A stretch of 64,000 nucleotides of DNA, from NCBI GenBank assembly GCA_947372105.1, contig CANBSH010000005.1, forward strand, positions 1-64,000. The letters run 5' to 3'. Position 1 is the first letter of the stretch. Each line of letters begins with the position of its first letter. The notes below the pieces were generated by a model. It saw only the letters and a list, made by a program, of their open reading frames with translations. It had not been told where the DNA came from and did no database searches. Source of the DNA: Chitinophagaceae bacterium. GTDB lineage: Bacteria > Bacteroidota > Bacteroidia > Chitinophagales > Chitinophagaceae. Below are positions 33,449 through 42,334 of this stretch, one piece after another. A program made the translations under genes and the position numbers.

Positions 33449-34707
33449 TGAGTAAGCAATTATTAACGAGTATCGCCAAAGCGCTTTTAATAGCAAGATG
33501 GAAACAAACATTGGTAGCCGCCATTGGAGTGACTTTTAGTATTACCATGTTTATAACCCTTCTAAGTTTCATGTCTGGCTTAAACGATCTTTTAGATGGC
33601 TTGATATTAAATAGAACCGCTCACATAAGGATGTTCAATGATATCAAACCCAACGAAAATCAACCTATTAAACTAGCCCATAAAGATAATGAGGGACATG
33701 ATTTTATTGAGTCTATTAAATCCGATGGTAACCGATTAGCGATATACAATAGTGGTGCGATAATGGAGTCCTTACAAAAGGATAATCGTGTGTTAGGGTA
33801 TTCGCCCAAAATAAGCACACAGGTATTTTTTAATGATGGTAATATTGATATCAATGGATCCATTTTTGGCATTGAACCCATTCAAGAAACTAAATTGTTT
33901 CACTTTGATGAATATGTGACTTCAGGTAATTCTGCCGACTTAAGCAAAATTAACAATAGTATTATTTTAGGAAAAGGGCTTGCCACCAAATTGCTTGCTA
34001 ACATTGGCGATGCCATTCAAGTAACCACTTCAAAGGGAGAACGATTTCAATTAAAAGTAGTAGGTGTTTTTCAGTCAGGCATTAAAGACTTTGATAATGT
34101 TCAAAGTTATGCTTCTATTAAAACGGTACAAAAAATTATGGCACAGCCCAATAATTATATCACCGATATTCAAGTTAAATTAAAGGATATTAAAATGGCG
34201 CCTACCATGGCAAAAGAATATCAAAAGTTGTATGAAACAGATGCCGAAGATATTCAAACAGCTAATTCACAATTTGAAACAGGTAGTTCAATCCGAACTT
34301 TAATTTCCTATTCAGTAGGTATTACCTTATTAATTGTTGCCGGTTTTGGAATTTATAATATCCTCAATATGATGATATTTGAAAAAATGGATTCTATCGC
34401 CATCTTAAAAGCAACTGGTTTTTCGGGACAGGATGTAAAGCGCATTTTTATTTATATCGCGGTGAGCATTGGTATTTTTGGCGGTTTAGTGGGGCTGTTA
34501 CTGGGTTTTGGACTCACTTCCATTATTGATCAAATTCCATTTAATACGGCTGCCTTACCTACCATTAAAACCTACCCCATCAATTACAATCCAAAGTTTT
34601 ATATGATTGGAATTGTGTTTTCATTAATTACCACTTATTTGGCGGGATGGTTTCCTGCAAGAAAAGCAAGCAAAATTGATCCCGTGATCATCATTAGAGG
34701 AAAATAA
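33448..34707 (+). CDS. ABC transporter permease (MacB/FtsX type)
   Basis: 419 residues. One N-terminal membrane helix (about 20-45), a large periplasmic domain (about 50-285), then three C-terminal helices (about 290-410) with the FtsX core YNILNMMIFEKMDSIAILKATGFSG and the closing GWFPARKASKIDPVIIIRGK. This is the MacB/LolC layout with a separate ATPase, encoded two bases downstream. With the adaptor upstream it should form a mechanotransmission-type export complex. Cargo is unknown; macrolides, lipids, peptides or haem precursors are all possible for this class. Confidence 0.88.
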   Translation: MSKQLLTSIAKALLIARWKQTLVAAIGVTFSITMFITLLSFMSGLNDLLDGLILNRTAHIRMFNDIKPNENQPIKLAHKDNEGHDFIESIKSDGNRLAIYNSGAIMESLQKDNRVLGYSPKISTQVFFNDGNIDINGSIFGIEPIQETKLFHFDEYVTSGNSADLSKINNSIILGKGLATKLLANIGDAIQVTTSKGERFQLKVVGVFQSGIKDFDNVQSYASIKTVQKIMAQPNNYITDIQVKLKDIKMAPTMAKEYQKLYETDAEDIQTANSQFETGSSIRTLISYSVGITLLIVAGFGIYNILNMMIFEKMDSIAILKATGFSGQDVKRIFIYIAVSIGIFGGLVGLLLGFGLTSIIDQIPFNTAALPTIKTYPINYNPKFYMIGIVFSLITTYLAGWFPARKASKIDPVIIIRGK

Positions 34708-34708
34708 C

Positions 34709-35386
34709 ATGAGTGAAATAATTTTAGAAGCAAAAAATATTAATAAATTCTTTACGGATCCTATTCGGATTCAAGTATTGAATAATATTAATTTTTCGAT
34801 TAACAAAGGTGAATTTGTTTCGCTCACTGGAAAATCAGGTTGTGGCAAATCTACTTTGTTATATATTCTTTCCACCATGGATACCGATTATGATGGAATT
34901 TTATGGATTGATCAAATGGAGATGCCCAAAAAGAATGAGCCCCTATTAGCAAAAGTGAGAAATGAAAAAATTGGATTCGTATTTCAGTTCCACTATTTAT
35001 TAAACGAGTTCAATGTGTTGAATAATGTAATGCTTCCTGGTTTGAAATTAAAAAAATATTCAACCGAAGAAGTAGAACATAAGGCCATGGAAAAATTAAA
35101 AATTTTAGGCATATCACATCTAGCACTTAAAAAAGCAAATCAAGTTTCGGGAGGTGAAAAACAAAGAGTGGCTATTGCACGTGCGCTTATTAACGATCCT
35201 TTAATTATTATGGGGGATGAACCAACAGGTAATTTGGATAAAAAAAATAGTGACTTAGTATTTGATATTTTTAATGAGCTATCATCTGAATATCATCAAA
35301 CCTTATTAATTGTTACACACGATCCTAGCTTTGCAGAGCGAACTCATCGCATCATACATATGGTAGATGGCAAAATTGACAATTAA
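34709..35386 (+). CDS. ABC transporter ATP-binding protein (LolD/MacB type)
   Basis: 225 residues. The Walker A motif is GKSGCGKST (about 40-48), Q-loop FVFQFHYLL, signature VSGGEKQRVAIARAL, Walker B LIIMGDEPTGNLD and the switch His in VTHD. Length and the DEPTGNLD wording are typical of the LolD/MacB/FtsE group that drives FtsX-type permeases. It is the last gene of the three-gene export operon and converges on the GGT gene 22 bases on. The call is certain; what is exported is not known. Confidence 0.95.
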   Translation: MSEIILEAKNINKFFTDPIRIQVLNNINFSINKGEFVSLTGKSGCGKSTLLYILSTMDTDYDGILWIDQMEMPKKNEPLLAKVRNEKIGFVFQFHYLLNEFNVLNNVMLPGLKLKKYSTEEVEHKAMEKLKILGISHLALKKANQVSGGEKQRVAIARALINDPLIIMGDEPTGNLDKKNSDLVFDIFNELSSEYHQTLLIVTHDPSFAERTHRIIHMVDGKIDN

Positions 35387-35408
35387 TTAAATAAGACGTA
35401 ACAACACG

Positions 35409-37322
35409 CTACCAAGCAATTCCATAATCTTCTCCATGGTTGGAACTACCCCCCCAAAGACTACCATGTTTCCAATCAAATAATATGGCATTGATAGGTC
35501 CACTTGATCTGTCTTCAAAAGTTAAAGAGTACCCCATAGATCTTAATTCCTTACGCACCCATTCTGATACATTACTATTCACAATCATACTACCCGGCTT
35601 AGGTTTACGATCTTCTAATTTGGTTCCTCCTAAGGATAACCACAATTGATTGGAATTAATATTAGCTGCCTCGGTCGCTTCTTGCACAGTCATTCCAAAT
35701 TCAACGATGTTCAAGAAAAATTGCAATAAATTTTGATCCTGTGTATCGCCACCCTGAACCGCAAATGCTAAAAATGGTTTACCATCTTTCATGGCTAAAC
35801 TAGGTGTTAAAGTCACTCTAGGTCTTTTGCCTGGTGCTACCACATTAAATGGATTTTGAGCTGAATCTAATACAAAACTTTGCATACGTTGACTCATCCC
35901 TACACCTGTGTTTCCCGCAATACAAGCAGGCACCCAACCACCACTAGGCGTAATAGATACGACCCAACCTTCTTTATCAGCCGCTTCTACCGAAGTCGTG
36001 CCACGCCACATTCTATCCATGTATTCAGGGTCTAATGTAGGAGGTAAAATATTTTGAGTAATACGTGCATCATGTGCAGGGATCGCACTTCCTTTAGATT
36101 TCACCGTATCATTTGCAAATAAAATTCCTTTAGATTTTAATAAAGCTGTAAATGGATTTTGCTTTCCTTCAAAAGGATACGGATCGCCGGGACCCGCCAA
36201 AGGATTGTTTGAAACAAAATTAATTTGACCCGCTCTTTGTTTCGCATATTCTTTACTTAATAGTCCTTTGATAGGTTGATTGGTTGCAAAACGAGGATCT
36301 CCATAATAAAAATCACGATCTGCAAAACTTAAATTCATCGCTTGATATACTGTATGCATATATCTTGTTGAATTATAACCCATCGATTTTAAATCAAAAT
36401 TTTCTAAAATGTTTAAAGCTTGCAACATCGCTGGACCTTGTGTCCATGGTTGTAATTTGTAAACATCAATTCCTTTATAATTAACATGGGTGGTTTCTTC
36501 TTCCACTGGTTTCCAATTTGCTAAATCTTGCTTTGTAATTAAACCACCTTGTTCTTGTGCCCCACGAACAAATTCATCTGCAATATCGCCTGTATAAAAA
36601 CGGTCATACGCTGCCCAAATAGCTTCTGCACGTGACTTCCCGTTCTTCAAAGCATTTTGTTCTGCATCCACCATTTTAGTTAAAGTGTTTAATAAATCTT
36701 TTTGTACAAAAATTTCACCCGCTTCAGGAGCTTCTCTTTTTTGTCCAGCATGTGGTAAAAAAACTTTTTTACTATAAGGCCATTCTTTAATTCTTTGTTT
36801 GGCGCGTTCAATACTATTAGCAGTTTGCGCTTCAATAGGATAGCCTGCTGCTAAATCCATGGCGGGCTGTAAAACTTCCTTTAAACTTAATTTACCATAA
36901 GTAGCCAACATATAACAAATGCCCCCTGGAGTTCCAGGAGTGGTCGCTGCTAAAGGACCATATTCGGGAGGATAGTTTAAACCTTTGTTTTTAAAAAATT
37001 CAGGGGTCGCACCTGTAGGAGCAACACCCATCGCACTAATGGCGATTACTTTTTTAGTATTTGGATTATATATTAGTGCTTGCGTTTCTCCGCCCCAGCT
37101 TAATACATCCCACATGGTACAAGTAGCTGCTAACATTGCACAAGCTGCATCTACCGCATTGCCTCCTTTTTGAAATACAATAGAACCTGCTGTAGCGGCT
37201 AGAGGCTTACCAGTAATGGCCATCCAATTTTTTCCATGTAAAGGTGGTTTTTGAGTTTGCTGTGCCACTACAAAAGTGAAGGGCGTTAAGATCAAAAGAG
37301 AGATCACTATATATTTTTTCAT
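35409..37322 (-). CDS. Gamma-glutamyltransferase family protein (Ntn hydrolase)
   Basis: 637 residues with a signal peptide (1-20, ending VVAQ). Family landmarks are GNAVDAACAML, AATTPGTPGG (126-135), LQPAMDLAAGYPI and the autoprocessing site GTTSVEAADKEGW, where Thr442 would become the N-terminal nucleophile. The classic TTHxSV and GGSRI signatures are altered here (TTSVEA and GGDTQDQ), so glutathione may not be the substrate; such variants resemble the YwrD-like group. Exported members take part in glutathione or gamma-glutamyl peptide turnover. It stands alone between convergent and divergent units. Fold and processing are likely; substrate is open. Confidence 0.88.
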   Translation of the reverse strand: MKKYIVISLLILTPFTFVVAQQTQKPPLHGKNWMAITGKPLAATAGSIVFQKGGNAVDAACAMLAATCTMWDVLSWGGETQALIYNPNTKKVIAISAMGVAPTGATPEFFKNKGLNYPPEYGPLAATTPGTPGGICYMLATYGKLSLKEVLQPAMDLAAGYPIEAQTANSIERAKQRIKEWPYSKKVFLPHAGQKREAPEAGEIFVQKDLLNTLTKMVDAEQNALKNGKSRAEAIWAAYDRFYTGDIADEFVRGAQEQGGLITKQDLANWKPVEEETTHVNYKGIDVYKLQPWTQGPAMLQALNILENFDLKSMGYNSTRYMHTVYQAMNLSFADRDFYYGDPRFATNQPIKGLLSKEYAKQRAGQINFVSNNPLAGPGDPYPFEGKQNPFTALLKSKGILFANDTVKSKGSAIPAHDARITQNILPPTLDPEYMDRMWRGTTSVEAADKEGWVVSITPSGGWVPACIAGNTGVGMSQRMQSFVLDSAQNPFNVVAPGKRPRVTLTPSLAMKDGKPFLAFAVQGGDTQDQNLLQFFLNIVEFGMTVQEATEAANINSNQLWLSLGGTKLEDRKPKPGSMIVNSNVSEWVRKELRSMGYSLTFEDRSSGPINAILFDWKHGSLWGGSSNHGEDYGIAW

Positions 37323-37412
37323 ACACTTATTTTTCAGTGAATGAATATACTACAGTCTTATGAAATTTTGTAACCGTTAAAAATATATTTATTATTTATA
37401 TAAAAATAAAAA

Positions 37413-37442
37413 AGGCTACTTCCCAATGAAGGAAAGTAGCCC
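37413..37442 (-). terminator. Intrinsic terminator after the 37467-38279 gene
   Basis: Stem 37413-37421 pairs with 37434-37442 (core GGCTACTT/AAGTAGCC) around a 12-base loop that can add a CC/GG pair. On the minus strand it is followed by TTTTTATTTTTAT. It lies 25 bases past the stop of the membrane-protein gene. Confidence 0.85.
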
Positions 37443-37466
37443 TACTTAAAATTGAAAATCGACTAT

Positions 37467-38279
37467 TTAAACATTTTTATGTTTTACAGAAAGAGGTAAA
37501 GATGGGTTTTGTAACCATCCTAAGAAATTAGCTACCATAGTGTATACAAAATGATAAACAGCAAGATTGATATATAATACAACCAATCCAAAAGCAACAT
37601 TCACAAAAGCCGCACCTACCAATAATAAATCATTGATATTCCAAAGCATATCTCCTGTAAATGATTGACTCGCGCCTAATTTCCAGCCCACAAAATTAGT
37701 AAGCACTCCAGATAAGTAATCTAATTTTAAGGCACCCAACAAAGTATTGAAAGCTTGCAAAGGCAAAGCCACTACACCGCTAATTGCAGAAAAGGAATCG
37801 CCACTCGTTGCGCAATATAAATTGGTATCAAATAAGAAGCAAAGGCTAAAACAAACTGCAGCTGCAAATCCAGCCACAGCTGTGACTTCACCAATTAATT
37901 TAATATTAGTGGTTACAAAATCTTTGAATAAATAAGATACCATTCCGTTATGAGTTCCACCTAAGCTTTCTCCTCTGGAACGAATAATGTGTGCAATAGG
38001 AAATGCAGAATACACCATTACTAAAGTTGTAAGGATGCTTCCTAATTTGCCTAATGCGCTGGTATCAGGAGCTGCGAAATAAGTCATAGCGCCTTTGATG
38101 AAGCCCACTTCCAACGTAATTAAAACAATGATGGAAAGAAGTTGATAGACTGTTTTAGTCCAAGATCTTACGCCATTTTGAGAATCAAATTGTGTTACTT
38201 CTGTATTTAATTGAGCATTAAATACTTTTTGGTTCACCATTTGAGGGAAATCAAGAATTTGCTGATAAATTTTTTTCAT
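37467..38279 (-). CDS. Multi-pass membrane protein of unknown function
   Basis: 270 residues, not recognised. A soluble N-terminal stretch of about 40 residues (DFPQMVNQKVFNAQLNTEV) is followed by roughly five hydrophobic segments near 45-65, 80-98, 125-150, 165-190 and 222-255. The longest loop contains RSRGESLGGTHNGM. Several Gly/Ala-rich helices suggest close packing, as in channels or small transporters, but no family signature is visible. It is monocistronic: a good terminator lies downstream and a 295-base gap upstream leads to a divergent hydrolase gene. No function is offered. Confidence 0.8.
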   Translation of the reverse strand: MKKIYQQILDFPQMVNQKVFNAQLNTEVTQFDSQNGVRSWTKTVYQLLSIIVLITLEVGFIKGAMTYFAAPDTSALGKLGSILTTLVMVYSAFPIAHIIRSRGESLGGTHNGMVSYLFKDFVTTNIKLIGEVTAVAGFAAAVCFSLCFLFDTNLYCATSGDSFSAISGVVALPLQAFNTLLGALKLDYLSGVLTNFVGWKLGASQSFTGDMLWNINDLLLVGAAFVNVAFGLVVLYINLAVYHFVYTMVANFLGWLQNPSLPLSVKHKNV

Positions 38280-38574
38280 CTTTGGTTTGGTTTAGTTTGG
38301 TTATTAAATAAGCAATTTTCGTAGTAAAAAATTAACCTTATTTACAACAGCAAAATGCCAAGACCGTGTTAAGGTTTTATGGTAAAAATGTAAGAAATCA
38401 TTAAACAGTTTACTATCAGAGATTTAACTTCTATCCATATTTACGAGGAGCGCTAACTTTATGTTTTTCTTAACATATTAAATTAGTAGATTATAGTACT
38501 AGTATGGTTTTCGTAGTGTTTTCGCGTTTTAAAACCACATATATTTCTTACCTTAAATTTCATAATTAAAGCAT

Positions 38575-39558
38575 ATGGATTTGTCTACACCCCCTCCTTC
38601 AGGTTGGAATAAAATAGCGCGCAAATTAGGCTATACCATGGCAGTGGTTCTCGGCTTATTGATTATCGTGTTTTCGGTATTTGCTCAAAGAGATATTCCT
38701 ATTGCGACCATGCAATTAAAATACGGCAACGCAAGTTCAAAATATATGCCATTGTTGGGTATGCAAGTTCATTACCGATCAGTAGGTGATAGCAACGATC
38801 ATAATCCTATGGTATTCATACACGGTACTTCTTCTTCCTTACATACTTGGGATAGCTTGACGACATTATTATTAAAACAAATGCCGCACAAAAGAATTAT
38901 TAGTATGGACTTACCCGCCTTTGGTCTTACGGGTCCTAGTCCTGAAAATAATTATGTCTCTCCCTACTATCCTAATTTTATAGATTCATTTTTGTCAGCA
39001 TTACATATTAATAAATGCATTTTAGGGGGTAATTCATTAGGAGGTAGTATTGCATGGCAATACGCCGTGGCACATCCTCAAAAAGTAAGTCAATTAATTT
39101 TATTAGATGCAGGCGGGTATCCTCTTAAAAACGAAAAAGGAAGTTTGGGTTTTACATTGGCAAAAATGCCGGTAGTAAATAAATTGCTTTTATATATTAC
39201 TCCTAAATCCTTGATACGAAAAAGCCTGGAAACTGTTTTTTATGACCAAAGTTTGATCACAGAGGAAGTGGTCACCAGGTATCATGAAATGACACTTAGA
39301 GAAGGCAATCGCAAGGCCATGTTATCCTTATTTACACATCCTTATAAAGTAAATGTAGAAGTCATTAAAACTATTACTGCTCCCACTTTAATTATTTGGG
39401 GTGAGCAAGATCAAGTCATAGCTGTAGATAATGCTTATTTATTTAAAAAGGATATTGCAAATAGTCGCTTACTCATTTTACCTAACGTAGGACATATTCC
39501 TATGGAAGAAGCACCCCTTAAAACTGCGGAGGCGATTTTGGCTTTTATTAAACACTAA
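38575..39558 (+). CDS. Membrane-anchored alpha/beta hydrolase
   Basis: 327 residues. One membrane helix near the N-terminus (about 18-38) is followed by an alpha/beta hydrolase domain. The oxyanion motif is FIHGTSSSLHTW (about 82-93), the nucleophile Ser154 in GGNSLGGS, the acid Asp in IIWGEQDQVI and His in PNVGHIPMEE. The cap lies about 180-260. Its overall type is that of small-ester or lactone hydrolases and meta-cleavage-product hydrolases; the substrate cannot be given. The stop codon lies inside the stem of a very strong hairpin terminator. The 295-base region before it holds no other gene. Confidence 0.88.
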   Translation: MDLSTPPPSGWNKIARKLGYTMAVVLGLLIIVFSVFAQRDIPIATMQLKYGNASSKYMPLLGMQVHYRSVGDSNDHNPMVFIHGTSSSLHTWDSLTTLLLKQMPHKRIISMDLPAFGLTGPSPENNYVSPYYPNFIDSFLSALHINKCILGGNSLGGSIAWQYAVAHPQKVSQLILLDAGGYPLKNEKGSLGFTLAKMPVVNKLLLYITPKSLIRKSLETVFYDQSLITEEVVTRYHEMTLREGNRKAMLSLFTHPYKVNVEVIKTITAPTLIIWGEQDQVIAVDNAYLFKKDIANSRLLILPNVGHIPMEEAPLKTAEAILAFIKH

Positions 39559-39586
39559 GGCGCGCCAGTGGCGCGCCTTAGTGTTT
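39550..39586. terminator. Bidirectional terminator with a perfect 17-base-pair stem
   Basis: Bases 39550-39566 pair without mismatch with 39570-39586, around a three-base loop (AGT). The stem centre GGCGCGCC is unusually GC-rich for this DNA. A-rich and T-rich flanks make it work for both the hydrolase (+) and the convergent MFS gene (-). The hydrolase stop codon (39556-39558) lies within the left arm. Confidence 0.88.
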
Positions 39587-39610
39587 AAATTTTTCGCGAA
39601 TACTTCCCTA

Positions 39611-40846
39611 TTAAGCAGCCACTTTTCTATTCTTCATATACATATTTAATCCAGCAAAAGCAACGATTAATACCACGGGTATTAATAGGGTGGCATTAAT
39701 AACTTCAGGACCCGCTAATTTTTTTGCTTCATTAGTAACCGCAGCTAATTGATCCGCTGCAGTGTTTGCAGGAATTTTTGAGTTCACTAACTTATCATAA
39801 AAATCGCTCATAAAAATCATATATATGGATACTGCAAACATCCCTGCACCACCCATTAAATTAATTCCAACAGCACCTGTTTTTGGTAAGTTTTCAGATA
39901 CAAAACCCAACATGGTAGGCCAGAAATAACAAACACCTAATCCAAAAATAATAGCGCCAACAAATAACATATTGCCTGCAGTGTGCCCTAAAATATATAA
40001 ACCTAATGCAGATAAAATCGCAGAAATTAAAAGCACTCCTTGAGGTGAAAATTTATGCACCACGGGGCCCGCAAAGCCACGCCCAATAACCATAATACCG
40101 GTTTCGATGGTTAATAATAATATCGCATTATCACTCACATTTTTTAATAATACATCAATCCATTGTCCTGTAAATAATTCAGTAATCGCAGTACCAAACA
40201 TACAGATGATCATGAAAATAAATAATGGATTTAATAAGGACTTATACATCTCGGAAGAGCTCGCACCACTTGATACGCGTTCAGTTACGGGGAAATCCAA
40301 TTTGCTAAAAGAGTACCCATATAAAACGGTAGGAATTAACATCATGCCTACTTGAATTTGGGTGCTTAATCCAATCTTATTAAATAAGAATACAATTAAA
40401 GTACCAATCACAATACCGCCAGGGAACCATAAATGAAAGTGATTGAGTTTAGTCGTTTTATCATTTGGATACAAAGCGGTCACTAAAGGATTACAAGAAG
40501 CTTCCACTGTACCATTTGCAATACCCACTAATAAAGTAGATAAAAATAAACTCCAATAGCCTGTAGCATACATCGTTAAGACAATTCCTGCTAAATGAAA
40601 AATGAAAGCTAATATTAATAGGCGTTTCATTCCAATGATATCTACAATGGTACCCCCGAATAACATAGCTAGCGGAAAGCCTAAAAAGGCAGTCGAAGCA
40701 ATCGTACCTAATTGAGCAGGTGAAAGGTTAAACTCAATACCTTGTTGGCTAAGCACTCCGGCTCTAATACCAAAAGATAAAGAAGTCACTAATAAAGCCA
40801 GACAGCTGGCTACAAATAGTTTGTTGGTTTGAATGTTTTTTGACAT
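39611..40846 (-). CDS. Sugar MFS transporter (FucP-like)
   Basis: 411 residues from the ATG at 40846 (MSKNIQTNKL); a longer reading from 40930 adds a charged stretch without function and runs toward the divergent gene. Twelve membrane helices are visible with FGIRAGVLSQQGIEFNLSPAQLG, FGGTIVDIIGMKRLL (loop 2-3 motif) and GVCYFWPTMLGFVSENLPKTGA. This type is regularly encoded beside Gfo/Idh/MocA and DUF1080 genes in Bacteroidota, and here it is divergent from exactly that pair. It likely carries a sugar or keto-sugar across the inner membrane. Confidence 0.87.
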   Translation of the reverse strand: MSKNIQTNKLFVASCLALLVTSLSFGIRAGVLSQQGIEFNLSPAQLGTIASTAFLGFPLAMLFGGTIVDIIGMKRLLILAFIFHLAGIVLTMYATGYWSLFLSTLLVGIANGTVEASCNPLVTALYPNDKTTKLNHFHLWFPGGIVIGTLIVFLFNKIGLSTQIQVGMMLIPTVLYGYSFSKLDFPVTERVSSGASSSEMYKSLLNPLFIFMIICMFGTAITELFTGQWIDVLLKNVSDNAILLLTIETGIMVIGRGFAGPVVHKFSPQGVLLISAILSALGLYILGHTAGNMLFVGAIIFGLGVCYFWPTMLGFVSENLPKTGAVGINLMGGAGMFAVSIYMIFMSDFYDKLVNSKIPANTAADQLAAVTNEAKKLAGPEVINATLLIPVVLIVAFAGLNMYMKNRKVAA

Positions 40847-41012
40847 AAATCGTTCGTTTTTGGTTGAGTCAATCGTTAATTGAAATTGAATATAAAAAAT
40901 AATTTTTATACTCTCTCCTTTTACGTTCAAGTTTAACTAAAAAATGATAAATTTAGAAAGGCATAAGCATGACAATTGCCAACCATTTTTAAATGATAAA
41001 GGAATTTATAAA

Positions 41013-42278
41013 ATGAAATTAAAAGCTACATCAAGAAGAACTTTTTTACAAAATACTGCTAAGCTTGCAGTGGGTTTTTCAATTATTCCAAGACATGTAT
41101 TAGGTAAGGGTTTTATTGCGCCCAGTGATCAACTTACCAAAGGCATCATAGGCTTAGGTGGCATGGGACGAGGTCATATTCCTTATGCTAGTACCAGAGT
41201 CGTTGCCTTATGTGATGTAGATGCTACGCATTTGGCAAGTGCCCAAAAAATAGTAGGTGGAGGCGTAAAAACATTTCATGATCACAGAGAATTGATTGCA
41301 CTACCCGAAGTAGATATCGTACATATCGCTACGCCCCCTCATTGGCATGGTATCATGGCAGTAGAAGCAGCAAAAGCGGGAAAAGATATTTGGTGTGAAA
41401 AGCCTATGACAAGAACTATTGGAGAAGGAAAAAAAGTAGTAGAAGCAGTCAAAGAATATAAAAGAATGTTTCGCTTGAATACTTGGTTTCGATTTGAAGA
41501 TAATTTTTATGGGATGAACACTACCGTAAGACCTATTAAAAAATTAGTGGAATCTGGATTACTAGGTTGGCCATTAAAAGTAACAGTAAGTAAAACCACT
41601 GGGTTTGATTGGAAATTTTATTGGGTAGGAAAAACGAAGTTAGAAGAACAACCTATTCCTGCCGAATTAGATTATGATAGATGGCTAGGACCTGCGCCCT
41701 ACAAGCCTTATAACGCACATAGAGTACATCAAACTTTTAGAGGTTATTGGGATTATGATGGAGGAGGTTTAGGTGATATGGGACAACATTACTTGGATCC
41801 TATTCAATATTTTTTAGGCAAGGATGAAACCAGTCCCATAAAAGTAGAAGTAGATGCCGAGCAACAACATCCAGATGCATGCGGTACATTTCGTAAAATT
41901 ACCTACACCTATGCCGATGGTTGTCAAATAATTTTAGATGGAGAAGCGAAAGATCCAACTGCTGCTTATATTGAAGGCCCTAATGGAAAATTGTTCAATG
42001 GATTTAAATCGGATATCCCTAATTTAAAAGAAAAATTAGCCATGATGCCAGACCCCGTGCCACAGGTGACTAATTTTTTGGATTCAGTAAAATATAGAAC
42101 TCCATTTGCATTAAATGAATCCAATGGATTTAGATCTTGTACCATTATTAATATGGGTAAGATTGCTTTACAATTAGGAAGAACCTTACATTTTAATCCA
42201 GATACACAGGAATTCCACAATGATACAGAAGCCAATTTTTTAATCAACCCTCCCATGAGAGGACCATGGACTATTTAG
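41013..42278 (+). CDS. Gfo/Idh/MocA oxidoreductase, Tat-exported
   Basis: 421 residues from the ATG at 41013; the longer frame from 40944 would bury the Tat signal SRRTFLQN. The Rossmann motif GIIGLGGMGRG (44-54), TPPHWHG (108-113) and the CEKPM motif with Lys130 define the family; the C-terminal domain has GGGLGDMGQHYLDPIQYF. Tat export fits a protein that folds with its NAD(P) cofactor before crossing the membrane. Known exported members oxidise the C3 hydroxyl of glycosides or cleave sugars by a redox-elimination route. The next gene encodes a DUF1080 protein, the usual partner in 3-keto-glycoside cleavage. Confidence 0.9.
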   Translation: MKLKATSRRTFLQNTAKLAVGFSIIPRHVLGKGFIAPSDQLTKGIIGLGGMGRGHIPYASTRVVALCDVDATHLASAQKIVGGGVKTFHDHRELIALPEVDIVHIATPPHWHGIMAVEAAKAGKDIWCEKPMTRTIGEGKKVVEAVKEYKRMFRLNTWFRFEDNFYGMNTTVRPIKKLVESGLLGWPLKVTVSKTTGFDWKFYWVGKTKLEEQPIPAELDYDRWLGPAPYKPYNAHRVHQTFRGYWDYDGGGLGDMGQHYLDPIQYFLGKDETSPIKVEVDAEQQHPDACGTFRKITYTYADGCQIILDGEAKDPTAAYIEGPNGKLFNGFKSDIPNLKEKLAMMPDPVPQVTNFLDSVKYRTPFALNESNGFRSCTIINMGKIALQLGRTLHFNPDTQEFHNDTEANFLINPPMRGPWTI

Positions 42279-42334
42279 TTAAGGATTATACAATGTATCC
42301 ATCTACAAAATCATAAATTAAGAATACCATTATT

